Below are positions 28,652 to 37,820 of a stretch of DNA of 64,000 bases, piece after piece (position 1 is the stretch's first letter; every line of letters begins with the position of its first letter). The notes under the pieces are model-generated. The model was not told where the DNA came from, ran no database searches, and saw only the letters and a program-made list of their open reading frames with translations. The DNA is taken from assembly GCF_900996245.1 (NCBI RefSeq), contig NZ_CAAJGK010000041.1:533382-597381 (forward strand), in the 5' to 3' direction. The stretch comes from Paraburkholderia sp. BCC1886 (GTDB lineage: Bacteria > Pseudomonadota > Gammaproteobacteria > Burkholderiales > Burkholderiaceae). A program made the position numbers and the translations under genes.

Positions 28652-29338
28652 ATGACGCTTCTCGCCAGTTGGGCGCACAGCCTGCACTACCTGCCGTACT
28701 TCGTGCGCGTGCTGTGCATCGCCGCTGTCACCACGGTGCTGCTGACCGCCGCCGCATTCTGTGTCGCGTTCGTGCTGGGTTTTGCACTCGCGCTGATGCG
28801 CCTGTCGCGCAACGTGCTGCTCAGGTCGGTCGCGAACGTCTATCTGGAACTGTTTCGCAACGTGCCGTTGCTCACGCAACTGTTCGTCCTGTACTTCGGG
28901 CTCGACCGGCTCGGTATCGCCTTGCCGGCTTTCGTCGCGGCGACGCTCGGTTTCGGCCTGAACGGCGCGGCGATTCTCTCCGAAGTGTTCCGCTCGTCGA
29001 TCAACGGCGTCGACCGCGGACAGCGCGAAGCGGCGCTCGCGATCGGCATGACGTGGCCGCTCGCGCTCACCACCGTCGTGCTGCCGCAAGCGATGCGGCT
29101 GGCGCTGCCGGCGCTCGCGAACTTCGCCATCGGTCTGCTGAAAGACACCTCGCTCGCGTCCGCCGTCGCGGTGCCGGAACTGGTGTTCCGCGCGAGGATG
29201 CTGGTCAGCGAGACCTATCAGACCAACCTGATCTATCTGATCGTGGCGGTCATCTATCTGCTGCTGAGCCTGGTGCTCGCGCGGGTATCGGCGGCGACCG
29301 AACGCGGACTTCGTCAACGGGGAGCGGCGCTGTCATGA
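28652..29338 (+). CDS. Amino-acid ABC transporter permease (HisMQ family), first
   Basis: The 228-residue inner-membrane permease has about five spans. The N-terminal GlnP/HisM pattern (FVRVLCIAAVTTVLLTAAAF) is followed by YLELFRNVPLLTQLFVLYFG and the EAA cytoplasmic loop EAALAIGMTWPLALTTVVLPQAMRLALPAL (given here only as position about 125-155). Starts one base after the ATPase stop, so translation is coupled. Forms a heterodimeric channel with the next product. Confidence 0.93.
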   Translation: MTLLASWAHSLHYLPYFVRVLCIAAVTTVLLTAAAFCVAFVLGFALALMRLSRNVLLRSVANVYLELFRNVPLLTQLFVLYFGLDRLGIALPAFVAATLGFGLNGAAILSEVFRSSINGVDRGQREAALAIGMTWPLALTTVVLPQAMRLALPALANFAIGLLKDTSLASAVAVPELVFRARMLVSETYQTNLIYLIVAVIYLLLSLVLARVSAATERGLRQRGAALS

Positions 29339-29988
29339 GCTACGCCGAACTGTGGTCTTCGATACACGGCGAACTGTTGCAGGCTGCGTGGGCGACGTTG
29401 CGTCTCGCGTTCGGGGCGATTGCCATCGGCGTCGTGCTCGGCATGGTGCTAGCCATCGTCAGGATGAATGGCAAAGGCGTCGCGGCCCGCATCGCGCGCA
29501 TCTATATCGAAGTGTTTCGCGGTACGCCCGCGCTCGTGCAACTGTTTCTGGTGTATTTCGGATTTGTCGCGATCGGCGTCCGCTTCGATTCGTATCAGGC
29601 CGCGGTGCTCGGACTGGGCATGAATGCCGCCGCGTATTTCGCCGAGATTTTCCGCTCCGGTATCGAAGCCGTGCCGCGCGGACAAAGCGAAGCGGCGTGG
29701 AGCATCGGCATGACCGGCGGCGCGACGATGCGCTGGGTCGTGCTGCCGCAGGCCATCCGTCTGGTGCTCGCGCCGTCGGGCAACGTCGCGATCTCGCTGC
29801 TCAAGGACACCTCGGTCGCCTCGCTGATCGCCGCGCCCGATCTCATGCTGCGTGCGCAGGATCTGAGCTCGCAGTACTTCATGCCGTTCGAAATCTACGT
29901 CACCGTTGGGGCGTTCTATTTCGTGCTGTGTTACCCGCTGTCGCAACTGATGCGTCACATCGAGCGACGTCGTCCCTCGCAGGGATGA
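29335..29988 (+). CDS. Amino-acid ABC transporter permease (HisMQ family), second
   Basis: The 217-residue partner permease has IYIEVFRGTPALVQLFLVYFG and the EAA loop beginning SEAAWSIGMTGGATMRWV. The ATG at 29335 overlaps the previous stop as ATGA. The larger open frame beginning 28669 is mostly a shadow of the first permease in another frame. Completes the SBP-ATPase-two-permease importer. Confidence 0.92.
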   Translation: MSYAELWSSIHGELLQAAWATLRLAFGAIAIGVVLGMVLAIVRMNGKGVAARIARIYIEVFRGTPALVQLFLVYFGFVAIGVRFDSYQAAVLGLGMNAAAYFAEIFRSGIEAVPRGQSEAAWSIGMTGGATMRWVVLPQAIRLVLAPSGNVAISLLKDTSVASLIAAPDLMLRAQDLSSQYFMPFEIYVTVGAFYFVLCYPLSQLMRHIERRRPSQG

Positions 29989-30042
29989 CCCCGGGCGGTT
30001 GTTCGTTCTGATCGATAACCCGATATAAACCAAGGAGTAGAT

Positions 30043-30423
30043 ATGCGTAAGGTCATTCAAACCGGTTTGCCCGATGGGACCGCACCGGTCGAGTGGGCAA
30101 CCGTCTCGAACGGGACCCTGTACACCGCCAGCATTCCGATTCGCGCCGACGGCACGATCGAAGACGGCGACATCGCCACGCAAGCCGAACTCACCTTCAA
30201 CAACCTCAAGCAGATCGTCGAATCCGCCGGCGCGACGATGGACGACGTCACGCAAGTGCAGGTGTTCCTGACGGACAAGAGCTATTTCGAAGGGATGAAC
30301 GAAGTGTATCGACGCTTCTTCACCAAGCCGTACCCGAATCGCGCGACCATCATCGCCGATCTGATGGTGCCGGGCGGCAAGATCGAAATCCTGGCGCATG
30401 CCGATGTGAGCGGTGCTGCCTGA
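30043..30423 (+). CDS. RidA-family enamine/imine deaminase
   Basis: The 126-residue protein is a YjgF/YER057c/UK114 trimeric enzyme that hydrolyses reactive enamines and imines to ketoacids plus ammonia. Seen: TLYTASIPI, QAELTFNNLKQIVESAGATMDDV, VQVFLTD and the catalytic-Arg block YPNRATIIADL. Placed between the amino-acid importer and two DadA-like oxidases, it probably clears imine products released by those oxidases. AAGGAG ribosome site precedes the ATG. Confidence 0.93.
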   Translation: MRKVIQTGLPDGTAPVEWATVSNGTLYTASIPIRADGTIEDGDIATQAELTFNNLKQIVESAGATMDDVTQVQVFLTDKSYFEGMNEVYRRFFTKPYPNRATIIADLMVPGGKIEILAHADVSGAA

Positions 30424-31679
30424 TGAAGCATGTCATCGTCATCGGTGCGGGCATCATCGGGACGACGACCGCGCTCGCGCTTGCGGGCGCGGGTTGCCGG
30501 GTGACGGTCATCGATAGCCAGCTCGAGGCCGGTCAGGAAACCAGCTTCGCGAACGGCGGCCTGCTGGCCGCCAATAGCGCGCTGCCGTGGTCGTCGCCGG
30601 GCACACCGACGCAACTGTTCAAATGGCTCGGCCGCGAGGACGCGCCGCTGTTGCTGAGACCGCGCGCGATTCCGGGCCTCGGCATGTGGGGCGTGCGCTT
30701 TCTCGCCAACTGTCGTGCCGACAAGTACTACCGGAGCGCTGCCACGCTGACCGCGTTCGGTCAGCAGAGCCTTGCTTCGATGGAACGGTTGCTGGGCCGG
30801 AACACGGTCGCTTCCGGCATCCAGCGCGGCGGATTGCTCGAACTGATTCGCGGCAAGGACGCGCAACGTCGTGCGGAAACGTTCGCGCAGATGCTGGAGC
30901 GCATGGGCGCGAAAGTGAAGCGGCTCGATGCCGCGCAGAGCGTGGCGCTGGAGCCCACGCTGGCGCCGATTGCCGACACCATCGGCACCGCGCTGCTGCT
31001 GGAATCGGATGCGTGGGGCGATGCGCACGCGTTCAGCGTCGCGACGGCCGCGGCCGCGCAACGCGAGGGCGTGTCGTTTCGCTGGGGCTGCAAGGTCAGC
31101 GGGCTGGAGATGGCCAACGGCGCGATTCGCGGTGTGCGGCTGCACGACGGGACGCTCGCTGCGGATTGCGTCGTGGTGTGTGCCGGCGCCATGTCGCCGT
31201 CGCTGGTTGCACCGTTCGGCGTGCGCCTGCCGATGGCGCCTGTCAAAGGTTATTCGCTGACCATCGCCGCCGACGATATCGGATTTCTGCCGCAGCGGCC
31301 GATCGTCGACGACTACGAACACATCGGCGTCGCGCCGCTCGGCGACAAACTGCGCGTAGCCGGTACCGTCGAATTCGACGGCTTCGACAAGACTCTGAGG
31401 GCAGGGCGTGTCGACAATCTCAAACGCGCGCTGAACCGGCTTTTCCCGCAGATACGCTTGCCCGCGGAACTCAACCCCTGGTGCGGTCTGCGACCGATGG
31501 CGGCGGACGGCTTGCCGATCATCTCGCCGACTGCCGTGCCCCGATTGTTCGTCAATACGGCGCACGGTGCGCTCGGCTGGACGCTTGCCTGCGGTTCCGC
31601 CGATCTCGTCACGTCGATGGTGACCGGCCAGTCCGACGGCCGCGATACGCCGTTCAGTCTGACGCGAAGTTTCTGGTAG
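30423..31679 (+). CDS. FAD-dependent D-amino-acid dehydrogenase, DadA-like
   Basis: The 418-residue flavoprotein has an N-terminal FAD motif (VIVIGAGIIGTTTALALAGAGCRVTVID in part, residues 4-28), the DadA hallmark SFANGGLLAANSALPWSSPG, CVVVCAGAMSP, PVKGYSLT and a C-terminal LRPMAADGLPIISPTAVP then HGALGWTLACGSA block. It deaminates D-amino acids and passes electrons to the respiratory chain. The start ATG shares one base with the RidA stop (TGATG), so the two are coupled. Substrate preference cannot be read. Confidence 0.92.
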   Translation: MKHVIVIGAGIIGTTTALALAGAGCRVTVIDSQLEAGQETSFANGGLLAANSALPWSSPGTPTQLFKWLGREDAPLLLRPRAIPGLGMWGVRFLANCRADKYYRSAATLTAFGQQSLASMERLLGRNTVASGIQRGGLLELIRGKDAQRRAETFAQMLERMGAKVKRLDAAQSVALEPTLAPIADTIGTALLLESDAWGDAHAFSVATAAAAQREGVSFRWGCKVSGLEMANGAIRGVRLHDGTLAADCVVVCAGAMSPSLVAPFGVRLPMAPVKGYSLTIAADDIGFLPQRPIVDDYEHIGVAPLGDKLRVAGTVEFDGFDKTLRAGRVDNLKRALNRLFPQIRLPAELNPWCGLRPMAADGLPIISPTAVPRLFVNTAHGALGWTLACGSADLVTSMVTGQSDGRDTPFSLTRSFW

Positions 31680-31723
31680 GTAGGCGCGTCGTTCATGCAA
31701 TCCACCGCTAGCAAAGGCAAGTA

Positions 31724-32974
31724 ATGGTCGTCAACCAGCAGCGCGAGATCGTCGTCATCGGCGCGGGGGCAGTGGGCGTGGCATGCGCGCTCTGGTTGAG
31801 ACGTCGGGGCCACGACGTGTTGCTGGTGGACCGCGGCGAGATTGGCGGCGCGACGTCGTTTGGCAATGCCGCGACGATTGCGGACCACGCGTGCACGCCG
31901 GTCGCGCAGCCGAAAATCTGGAGCGATATGCCCGGTTTGCTGTTCGGCGTCGATTCACCGCTGTCGGTTCGCTGGTCGCGCATCGGTCAGTTCGGTAGCT
32001 GGCTTGCCGCGTTCCTCGGGCAGTGCAATCAGCGGGCGTTTCTGGCGAATACCGCCGCGCTGGGCGGGTTGCTGCGCGAGGCGCACGACGGCTACGCACC
32101 GCTGCTCGAAGACAATCCGGCAGCGGCCAGGCTGATTCGCCGCAACGGTTGTCTCTATACGTACAGGACGCAGGCGTCGTTCGAGCGCGCCGCCGCGGAC
32201 ATCGAACTACGCCGCGAACTCGGTATCCGGCAGGACATGCTGAGCGCAGCGGAAGTCGCGCAACTCGAGCCCGCAATGGAGGGACGCGCCGCGCGCGGCG
32301 TGCTGTTTCCGTCGGCGACGCACCTCATCGATCCACAGGATTTCGTGAAGACGCTCGCGCTGCCTCTACTCGCGGAACAGCGTTATATCCGCATGGATAT
32401 CGCGAAACTGTCGACCGACGCCAGCGGTATCTCGCTGCGCTCGAGCAACGGTGACGGGCTTCGCGCGGATCGCGTCGTGATTGCCGGCGGCGCGTGGTCG
32501 GCGAATCTCGCGGCGCAGATGGGCGATCGCATCCGCCTCGGCGCCGAGCGCGGCTATCACGTGGAGTTTCAACTGGAGGCGCCGCTGTTTTCGCGTCCGA
32601 CCTGCGTCGTCGAGTCGGGGTTCTATATGACGCCGTTGCGCGATCTGCGTCTGCGTGCTGCGGGGACGGTGGAACTCAGCGGCTGGACCACGCCGCTGAA
32701 CGGCGCGCGCACCGCGTTTATCGAGCGAAGCCTGCGCCGCAACATAGGCCTGAAGGCGCCCGTTTCGAGTAGCTGGCTCGGCATCCGGCCGACCATGCCG
32801 GACTACCTGCCGGTCATCGGACCGTCTTCCGCGGATAAACGGGTGATCTACGCCTTCGGCCACCAGCATCTCGGCATGACGCTGGCAGGTACGACCGGTG
32901 AACTGGTGGCGCGACTCGTTGCCGGGGAAACGCCGGACGTATTGCGCAGCGTATCCGTCCAGCGTTTCAGGTAA
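31724..32974 (+). CDS. Second FAD-dependent DadA-like amino-acid dehydrogenase
   Basis: The 416-residue relative of the preceding gene has IVVIGAGAVGVACALWLRRRG, the variant signature SFGNAATIADHACTPVAQP, VVIAGGAWSANLAAQMG, an RGYHVEF block and the C-terminal FGHQHLGMTLAGTTG. Divergence from the first copy, including loss of the GGLL motif, suggests a different amine or imino-acid substrate or a racemisation pair. Last gene of the operon; convergent with the aldo/keto reductase only six bases away, with no visible terminator. Confidence 0.9.
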   Translation: MVVNQQREIVVIGAGAVGVACALWLRRRGHDVLLVDRGEIGGATSFGNAATIADHACTPVAQPKIWSDMPGLLFGVDSPLSVRWSRIGQFGSWLAAFLGQCNQRAFLANTAALGGLLREAHDGYAPLLEDNPAAARLIRRNGCLYTYRTQASFERAAADIELRRELGIRQDMLSAAEVAQLEPAMEGRAARGVLFPSATHLIDPQDFVKTLALPLLAEQRYIRMDIAKLSTDASGISLRSSNGDGLRADRVVIAGGAWSANLAAQMGDRIRLGAERGYHVEFQLEAPLFSRPTCVVESGFYMTPLRDLRLRAAGTVELSGWTTPLNGARTAFIERSLRRNIGLKAPVSSSWLGIRPTMPDYLPVIGPSSADKRVIYAFGHQHLGMTLAGTTGELVARLVAGETPDVLRSVSVQRFR

Positions 32975-32980
32975 AAAAAC

Positions 32981-34018
32981 TTACTTCTTCTGCGCGTCGT
33001 CGCTTGCGCCGTGACGGGGAATCCGCCCGAAGAACTGATGGCCCGGATCGTTGAAGCCGGGCGTCGACGGGTGTCCGCTCGCGACTAGCGAATCGACGAA
33101 CGCTTCGTCTTCGGCGGAGAGCCGGTAGTCGAGTGCCGGCAGATAGTCGAGCCATTGCGCTTCGGTACGCGGGCCGCCGATCGTCGAGGTGACGTAGCGG
33201 CTGTTCAGCACCCACGCCAGCGCGAACTGGCCGGCGGACAAACCGCGCGCCTCGGCGTGCTCGCGCACGCGCCGCGCCAGTTCCAGCGATTCCGGCCGCC
33301 ATTCGGTCTGTTGCAGACGCTTGTCGCTGCGGCCCGCACGCGTATCGGCAAGCGGCGCGGCACCCGGTTCGTATTTGCCCGTCAGCACGCCCCGTGCAAG
33401 CGGACTGTAGGAAATCACGCCCAGGCCATAGCGATGCGCGGCCGTCAGTTGCTCGGCTTCGACCTGACGGTTGAAGATGTTGTAGAGCGGTTGGCTCGCC
33501 ACCGGCGCATCGAGTCCGAGCGCCTGTGCCGTGTGACTGAACTCGGCGATTTTCCAGGCGCGATGATTCGAGAGTCCGTAGTAACGCAGTTTGCCGGCCT
33601 GAATCAACTCGTTGAGCGCGCGCACCGTTTCTTCGACGGGCGTGTCGTGGTCTTCGCGATGGATGTAGAGCAGGTCGATGTAGTCGGTGTTCAGGCGCTT
33701 CAGGCTCGCCTCGAAGGCCCGCACGATATGTTTGCGCGAAGCGCCGCTCGAGTTGATGTCGGCGGCGTCGAGCGGGTTCGCCAGTTTGGTCGCGAGAACC
33801 CAGCGCTCGCGCTGCGCGGCGATGCTGCGGCCCACCACGCGCTCCGATTCGCCGTTCACGTAGACGTCGGCGGTATCGATCGAATTCACGCCCTGTTCGC
33901 GCGCCTGATCGATGATGCGCGCTGAAGTCGCTTCGTCGGTCGGACCGCCGAACATCATCGTGCCGAGTGTCAGTGTCGAGACCTTGATACCGCTGCGGCC
34001 GAGTTGTCTGTATTCCAT
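32981..34018 (-). CDS. Aldo/keto reductase
   Basis: The 345-residue NADPH-dependent TIM-barrel reductase has EYRQLGRSGIKVSTLTLGTMMFGG, the catalytic Asp/Tyr in NSIDTADVYVNGESE, catalytic Lys in VLATKLANP, LDYIDLLYIHRED, YYGLSNHRAW and VISYSPLARGVLTGKY. It is closest in pattern to the YghZ/Kv-beta-like group. The reverse-strand frame is open to 34759, but homology starts at ATG 34018. Substrate unknown; convergent with the DadA-type operon and downstream of the IclR gene on the same strand. Confidence 0.93.
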   Translation of the reverse strand: MEYRQLGRSGIKVSTLTLGTMMFGGPTDEATSARIIDQAREQGVNSIDTADVYVNGESERVVGRSIAAQRERWVLATKLANPLDAADINSSGASRKHIVRAFEASLKRLNTDYIDLLYIHREDHDTPVEETVRALNELIQAGKLRYYGLSNHRAWKIAEFSHTAQALGLDAPVASQPLYNIFNRQVEAEQLTAAHRYGLGVISYSPLARGVLTGKYEPGAAPLADTRAGRSDKRLQQTEWRPESLELARRVREHAEARGLSAGQFALAWVLNSRYVTSTIGGPRTEAQWLDYLPALDYRLSAEDEAFVDSLVASGHPSTPGFNDPGHQFFGRIPRHGASDDAQKK

Positions 34019-34164
34019 GGCTGTCGTGTCCTTGAGAACAGGGGCAAAAGAAGCGCCAGTATGAAGCGAATGGCTGCGTCCGCGCAGTAGAGCACGCACA
34101 GCAGCGAATCCAAACCAAGCATTTCTGCTTATCTTCTGCGGGCGCACCGCCGCAGCGAGGCGGA

Positions 34165-34983
34165 TCAGATCCCCAGAAACTGCGTCAACGCCCGGACCGC
34201 GTGCGACGTCGACGCTAATAGCTTGGACGCTTCGATCAGATCGTCGCGCATCGCGTCGTCCCCTTCGCGGAAAAACCGGCTCGGCCCGGTGAGCACGATC
34301 GCACCGAGCGCACGGCCGGAGGGCGCGGTCAGCCGGGTCCCCACCGCGCTGATGCCGGTGACGTTCTCGTTGCGATTGGTGGCCCAGCCACGCTCGCGCA
34401 CCTCTTCGAGTTCCGCATAGAGCGCCGCGCGCTCCCTGATCGTGAACTCCGTGCGGGCCACATAGGGCTCGGCGCCGAGCAACAGATCGCGTTGCTCCGC
34501 GCTGCGGTCGCTCAACAGAATCTTGCCGGACACCGACGCGTGCAGCGGTGCGGAGACGTTCGTGTCGAAGTAGGGCGTGACGCTGTAGTTGCCCGACACG
34601 GAGTCGACCGTAGCCCGATGGTTGCCGAAGAACGCGATGAGCAGCACAGACGGTCCGTGACGCTCCTGTAACTCGCGCATGAGAGGCGCCGTGTCGCGCC
34701 GCAGGCGATTGAGCGGATGCTCGAGCGGCAGCGGACAGGCGGCGCGCGGCGTCGGGCAATACAGCGACCCTTCGCGATACACGTAGCCGGCCTGATCGAG
34801 CGATTGCAGCAGCCGGTGACAGGTACTGGCAGGCAGTCCGACACCATCCGCGATTTCCTGCAGGCTGAGCGGGCGCGCCGCCTCGTGCAATCGGGACAGC
34901 ACGTTCAACCCTCGCGCCAGTGCACCGCTCTCCGTTTCGCGCCGTTCTTCGGCGACCCCTGCCTGACTACCGATAGCTGCCAT
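34165..34983 (-). CDS. IclR-family transcriptional regulator
   Basis: The 272-residue regulator has an N-terminal winged HTH (ALARGLNVLSRL, PLSLQEIADGVGLPASTCHRLLQSL, GYVYREG) and an IclR effector domain (PLHASVSGKILL, ERGWATNRNENVTGISAVGTRL, SRFFREG). The family usually responds to aromatic or organic acids. It is divergent from the long transport/monooxygenase run starting 35186, so that run and the aldo/keto reductase are its probable targets. Confidence 0.93.
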   Translation of the reverse strand: MAAIGSQAGVAEERRETESGALARGLNVLSRLHEAARPLSLQEIADGVGLPASTCHRLLQSLDQAGYVYREGSLYCPTPRAACPLPLEHPLNRLRRDTAPLMRELQERHGPSVLLIAFFGNHRATVDSVSGNYSVTPYFDTNVSAPLHASVSGKILLSDRSAEQRDLLLGAEPYVARTEFTIRERAALYAELEEVRERGWATNRNENVTGISAVGTRLTAPSGRALGAIVLTGPSRFFREGDDAMRDDLIEASKLLASTSHAVRALTQFLGI

Positions 34984-35078
34984 ATCTAGCGCGACGCGGC
35001 AGAAAAAACGGTGACCCGACGATCCGACGAATGCACCACGTACCCAAACGAACTGAATTGCATATCTGAATTGGTTGG

Positions 35079-35158
35079 TTGGGATGCCGGGATCGGCCCC
35101 ATAGAATCAAAAAATGGAAACTTCATTCCGAATTATTGTACAGGCGGCATCGCTGTAC
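35079..35158 (+). promoter_or_regulatory. Promoter and operator-like elements ahead of the 15.5-kb gene run
   Basis: A -35-like TTGGGA (35079-35084) and -10 TAGAAT (35102-35107) are 17 bases apart. 35115-35130 reads TGGAAA-N4-ATTCCG, close to the IclR-family TGGAAA/TTTCCA palindrome. 35138-35158 is a further inverted repeat (GTACAG-N9-CTGTAC) in the leader. A 23-codon frame (35114-35185) ends exactly at the base before the next ATG; whether it is translated is unknown. Confidence 0.5.
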
Positions 35159-35185
35159 GGAAAACCCCCAGCGCGGAATCCCTGA

Positions 35186-36802
35186 ATGTCTACACGCAGA
35201 GAGTTTTTGATCGGTGCCGGCGCGGTGGTCGGCGGCAGCCTGCTCGACAATATCGCATTGGCCGCAACGGCGCCTGCCGCACGCACCACGCTGGTCGCGA
35301 ATACCTTGCCCGAGCCGGCGGGTCTGGCGGCGGGGTCGACGCCGGCGAACCCGACCAACGTGGTGTCGAGCAACCTGTTCGACGGCCTGATTACGTACGA
35401 CGAGCAATTCCGTCCGGTGCCGCAACTGGCGACTTCGTGGACCGAGTCGGCCGACAGACGGACGATCACCTTCAAACTGCGCAGCGACGTAAAGTGGCAT
35501 GACGGTACGCCTTTTACGTCGGCGGACGTCCAGTATTCGATCATGGAAGTGTCGAAGAAGGTACATCCCATCGCGCGCCCGACCTTCGCGCAGATCACCG
35601 CCGTCGAGACGCCCGATGCGCACACCGCCGTGTTCCGGCTGGCGCAACCGTCGCCGGTCATCTGGTCGTACCTCGACACCTCTTCGGCTTTCATTTTCCC
35701 GAAGCACCTGTATGCCGGCACCGATCCGCTGACCAATCCGTACAACGCGAAACCGGTCGGCACGGGCGGCTTCATCTTCAAGGAATGGAGCCGGGGCAAT
35801 TACATCCGCCTCGTCAAAAACCCCGACTACTGGGACAAGGGCAAGCCGCGCGTCGATGAACTGGTGTTCCGCATCATTCCCGATGCGAGCGCGCGCAGCA
35901 TCGCATTGCAAAGCGGCAACGTGCAGTACGCGCCGCTCACGCCGGTCTCGCTCATCGAGGCGCGCCGCCTCGAGCAAAACCCGAATCTGGTGCTGGATTC
36001 GAAGGGCTGGCGCGCGAATGCGCCGATGTTCTTCATGGACTTCAATCTGCGCCAGAAGCGTTTCCAGGACGTCCGCGTGCGGCAGGCCATCGCTCATGCC
36101 ATCAATCTGAAGCTGTTGGCCAAAACTGTGTTCTACGATTTCGCGACGCCGGCCACCGGCCCGGTGCCGAGTTATCAGACGCGCTTCTACACGGCCGATA
36201 CGCCGCAGTATCCGTACGATCCGCACAAGGCCGAGGCGCTGCTCGACGCCGCGGGTCTTCCGCGCGGCGCGGACGGCGTGCGGCTTCGCTTCAATCATCT
36301 GAACCACACGTACGGTGAGGATTACCAGCGGGCGGGGCAGTTCATCCAGCAGCAACTCAAGCGCATCGGTGTGGAAGTAACGCTGGTCAACTACGATCTG
36401 CCGACCTATCTCCGCAAGGTTTTCACCGACCACGACTTCGACACGATGAGCGCGTTCTACGCCGCGTTCGCCGATCCGCAGATTGGCGTGATCCGCCGCT
36501 TCTGGTCGAAGAACATCATCAGCGGCGCCGCGTGGAGCAATGGCTCGGGTTACAGCTCGCCGGAGATGGATCAGGTCGTCGAGGCGATCCAGACCGAGCA
36601 GGACCCGGACAAACGCACGCAGGCCATTCATCGGTTGCAGGTCATTGCGCAGCGCGATCTGCCGTCCATTTCGCTCGCGGAACTAAAGTTCTTCCGCATT
36701 TATTCGCGCAATCTGCAGAACGTGAACACCACGCCGATCGGCGTCTACGCGTCGCTGAACGAAGTCTCGATCGGCGCCGCCAATGCGCCCGCTCATGGCT
36801 GA
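35186..36802 (+). CDS. Peptide-type (DppA/OppA) ABC substrate-binding protein, Tat signal
   Basis: The 538-residue SBP_bac_5 protein has a twin-arginine leader (STRREFLIGAGAVVGG). Family motifs include VVSSNLFDGLITYDEQF, TFKLRSDVKWHDGTPF, GTGGFIFKEWSRGNYI and RQAIAHAINLKLLA. The family binds peptides, nickel, sugars, opines or other bulky solutes, so peptide is not proven. Its location ahead of organosulfur enzymes makes a sulfur-containing ligand such as glutathione, a thioether or a sulfoxide plausible. First gene of a tightly packed run to 50645. Confidence 0.92.
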   Translation: MSTRREFLIGAGAVVGGSLLDNIALAATAPAARTTLVANTLPEPAGLAAGSTPANPTNVVSSNLFDGLITYDEQFRPVPQLATSWTESADRRTITFKLRSDVKWHDGTPFTSADVQYSIMEVSKKVHPIARPTFAQITAVETPDAHTAVFRLAQPSPVIWSYLDTSSAFIFPKHLYAGTDPLTNPYNAKPVGTGGFIFKEWSRGNYIRLVKNPDYWDKGKPRVDELVFRIIPDASARSIALQSGNVQYAPLTPVSLIEARRLEQNPNLVLDSKGWRANAPMFFMDFNLRQKRFQDVRVRQAIAHAINLKLLAKTVFYDFATPATGPVPSYQTRFYTADTPQYPYDPHKAEALLDAAGLPRGADGVRLRFNHLNHTYGEDYQRAGQFIQQQLKRIGVEVTLVNYDLPTYLRKVFTDHDFDTMSAFYAAFADPQIGVIRRFWSKNIISGAAWSNGSGYSSPEMDQVVEAIQTEQDPDKRTQAIHRLQVIAQRDLPSISLAELKFFRIYSRNLQNVNTTPIGVYASLNEVSIGAANAPAHG

Positions 36803-37820
36803 GCGCCGCCTGCGCGCCGGCTCGCTGTCAGCGGGCGAACCGCGGCGGCCTTGGCCTTATCCAGTGCGCCGGCTGTTGCAGGCCGTGCCGCTGGTGCTGG
36901 TCATCGCGGTGTTGAACTTCTTCTGGTTGCGACTCGCGCCAGGCGATCTGGCCGACGTGATGGCCGGTGAAGCGGGCGCCGCGACACCCGAATATCTCGC
37001 CGCGCTGCGGCATCAGTTCGGTACCGATCAACCGCTTGGGCTGCAGTTTCTGGCCTATCTCAACCGGCTCGCGCATCTCGATCTCGGCTGGTCGTTCCGC
37101 TACAACGAATCCGTGCTGAACCTGATTCTCGGACGCCTGCCGGCGACGGCGCTGCTGATGGTCGGCGCACTCGCGATCGCCTTGCTGTTCGGTTGCCTCG
37201 CGGGCACCGTTGCCGCGGTATCGCGGCGGCGCTGGATCGACATCGCGGTGTCCGTGCTGGCGACGCTCGGTTTCGCTACGCCACTGTTCTGGCTCGGCCT
37301 GATGCTGATGGTGCTGTTCTCCGCGCATCTGCACTGGCTGCCCGCGGGCGGTATCGGCACGCCGGGCGTGGTGTCGACCGGCTGGGCGCATGTACGCGAT
37401 CTCGCCGCGCATATGGTGCTGCCGGTGTTCTGTCTGTCGGCCTATTACGTGGCCATCTACGCGCGGTTGATGCGCGCGTCCGTGCTCGAAGTGAGCGGCC
37501 TCGATTTCGTGCGGACCGCGCGGGCGAAGGGCGTGTCGCGACGCGCGACCATCGTTTCGCACATCGTGCCGAATGCGCTGTTGCCCATCGTGACGATGAC
37601 CGCGCTGCAATTCGGCGCGCTGTTCAGCGGCTCGGTCGCCATCGAAACGGTATTCAGCTGGCCGGGCCTCGGGCAACTGGCGCTCGACGCCGTCTCGTCG
37701 CGCGACCTGAACCTGTTGCTGGGCATCCTGTTTTTCAGTTCGATCCTCGTGCTGCTCGTCAATCTGAGTGTCGATCTCGCTTATGGCTGGTTCGATCCGC
37801 GTATCGAGGTGGAACGATGA
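36795..37820 (+). CDS. DppB-type ABC permease
   Basis: The 341-residue inner-membrane permease has the DppB/OppB N-terminal TM1 (LLQAVPLVLVIAVLNFFWLRLAPGD), the conserved LDLGWSFRYNESV periplasmic motif, YARLMRASVLEVSGLDFVRTARAKG (EAA loop region) and FSWPGLGQLALDAV. ATG 36795 overlaps the end of the binding-protein gene by 8 bases; ATG 36783 is a possible earlier start. Pairs with the next permease. Confidence 0.93.
   Translation: MAERRLRAGSLSAGEPRRPWPYPVRRLLQAVPLVLVIAVLNFFWLRLAPGDLADVMAGEAGAATPEYLAALRHQFGTDQPLGLQFLAYLNRLAHLDLGWSFRYNESVLNLILGRLPATALLMVGALAIALLFGCLAGTVAAVSRRRWIDIAVSVLATLGFATPLFWLGLMLMVLFSAHLHWLPAGGIGTPGVVSTGWAHVRDLAAHMVLPVFCLSAYYVAIYARLMRASVLEVSGLDFVRTARAKGVSRRATIVSHIVPNALLPIVTMTALQFGALFSGSVAIETVFSWPGLGQLALDAVSSRDLNLLLGILFFSSILVLLVNLSVDLAYGWFDPRIEVER

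Noticed and set aside
34019..34759. N-terminal 247-residue extension of the aldo/keto reductase
   Set aside because: It overlaps the IclR gene in another frame; the reductase domain starts at 34018.
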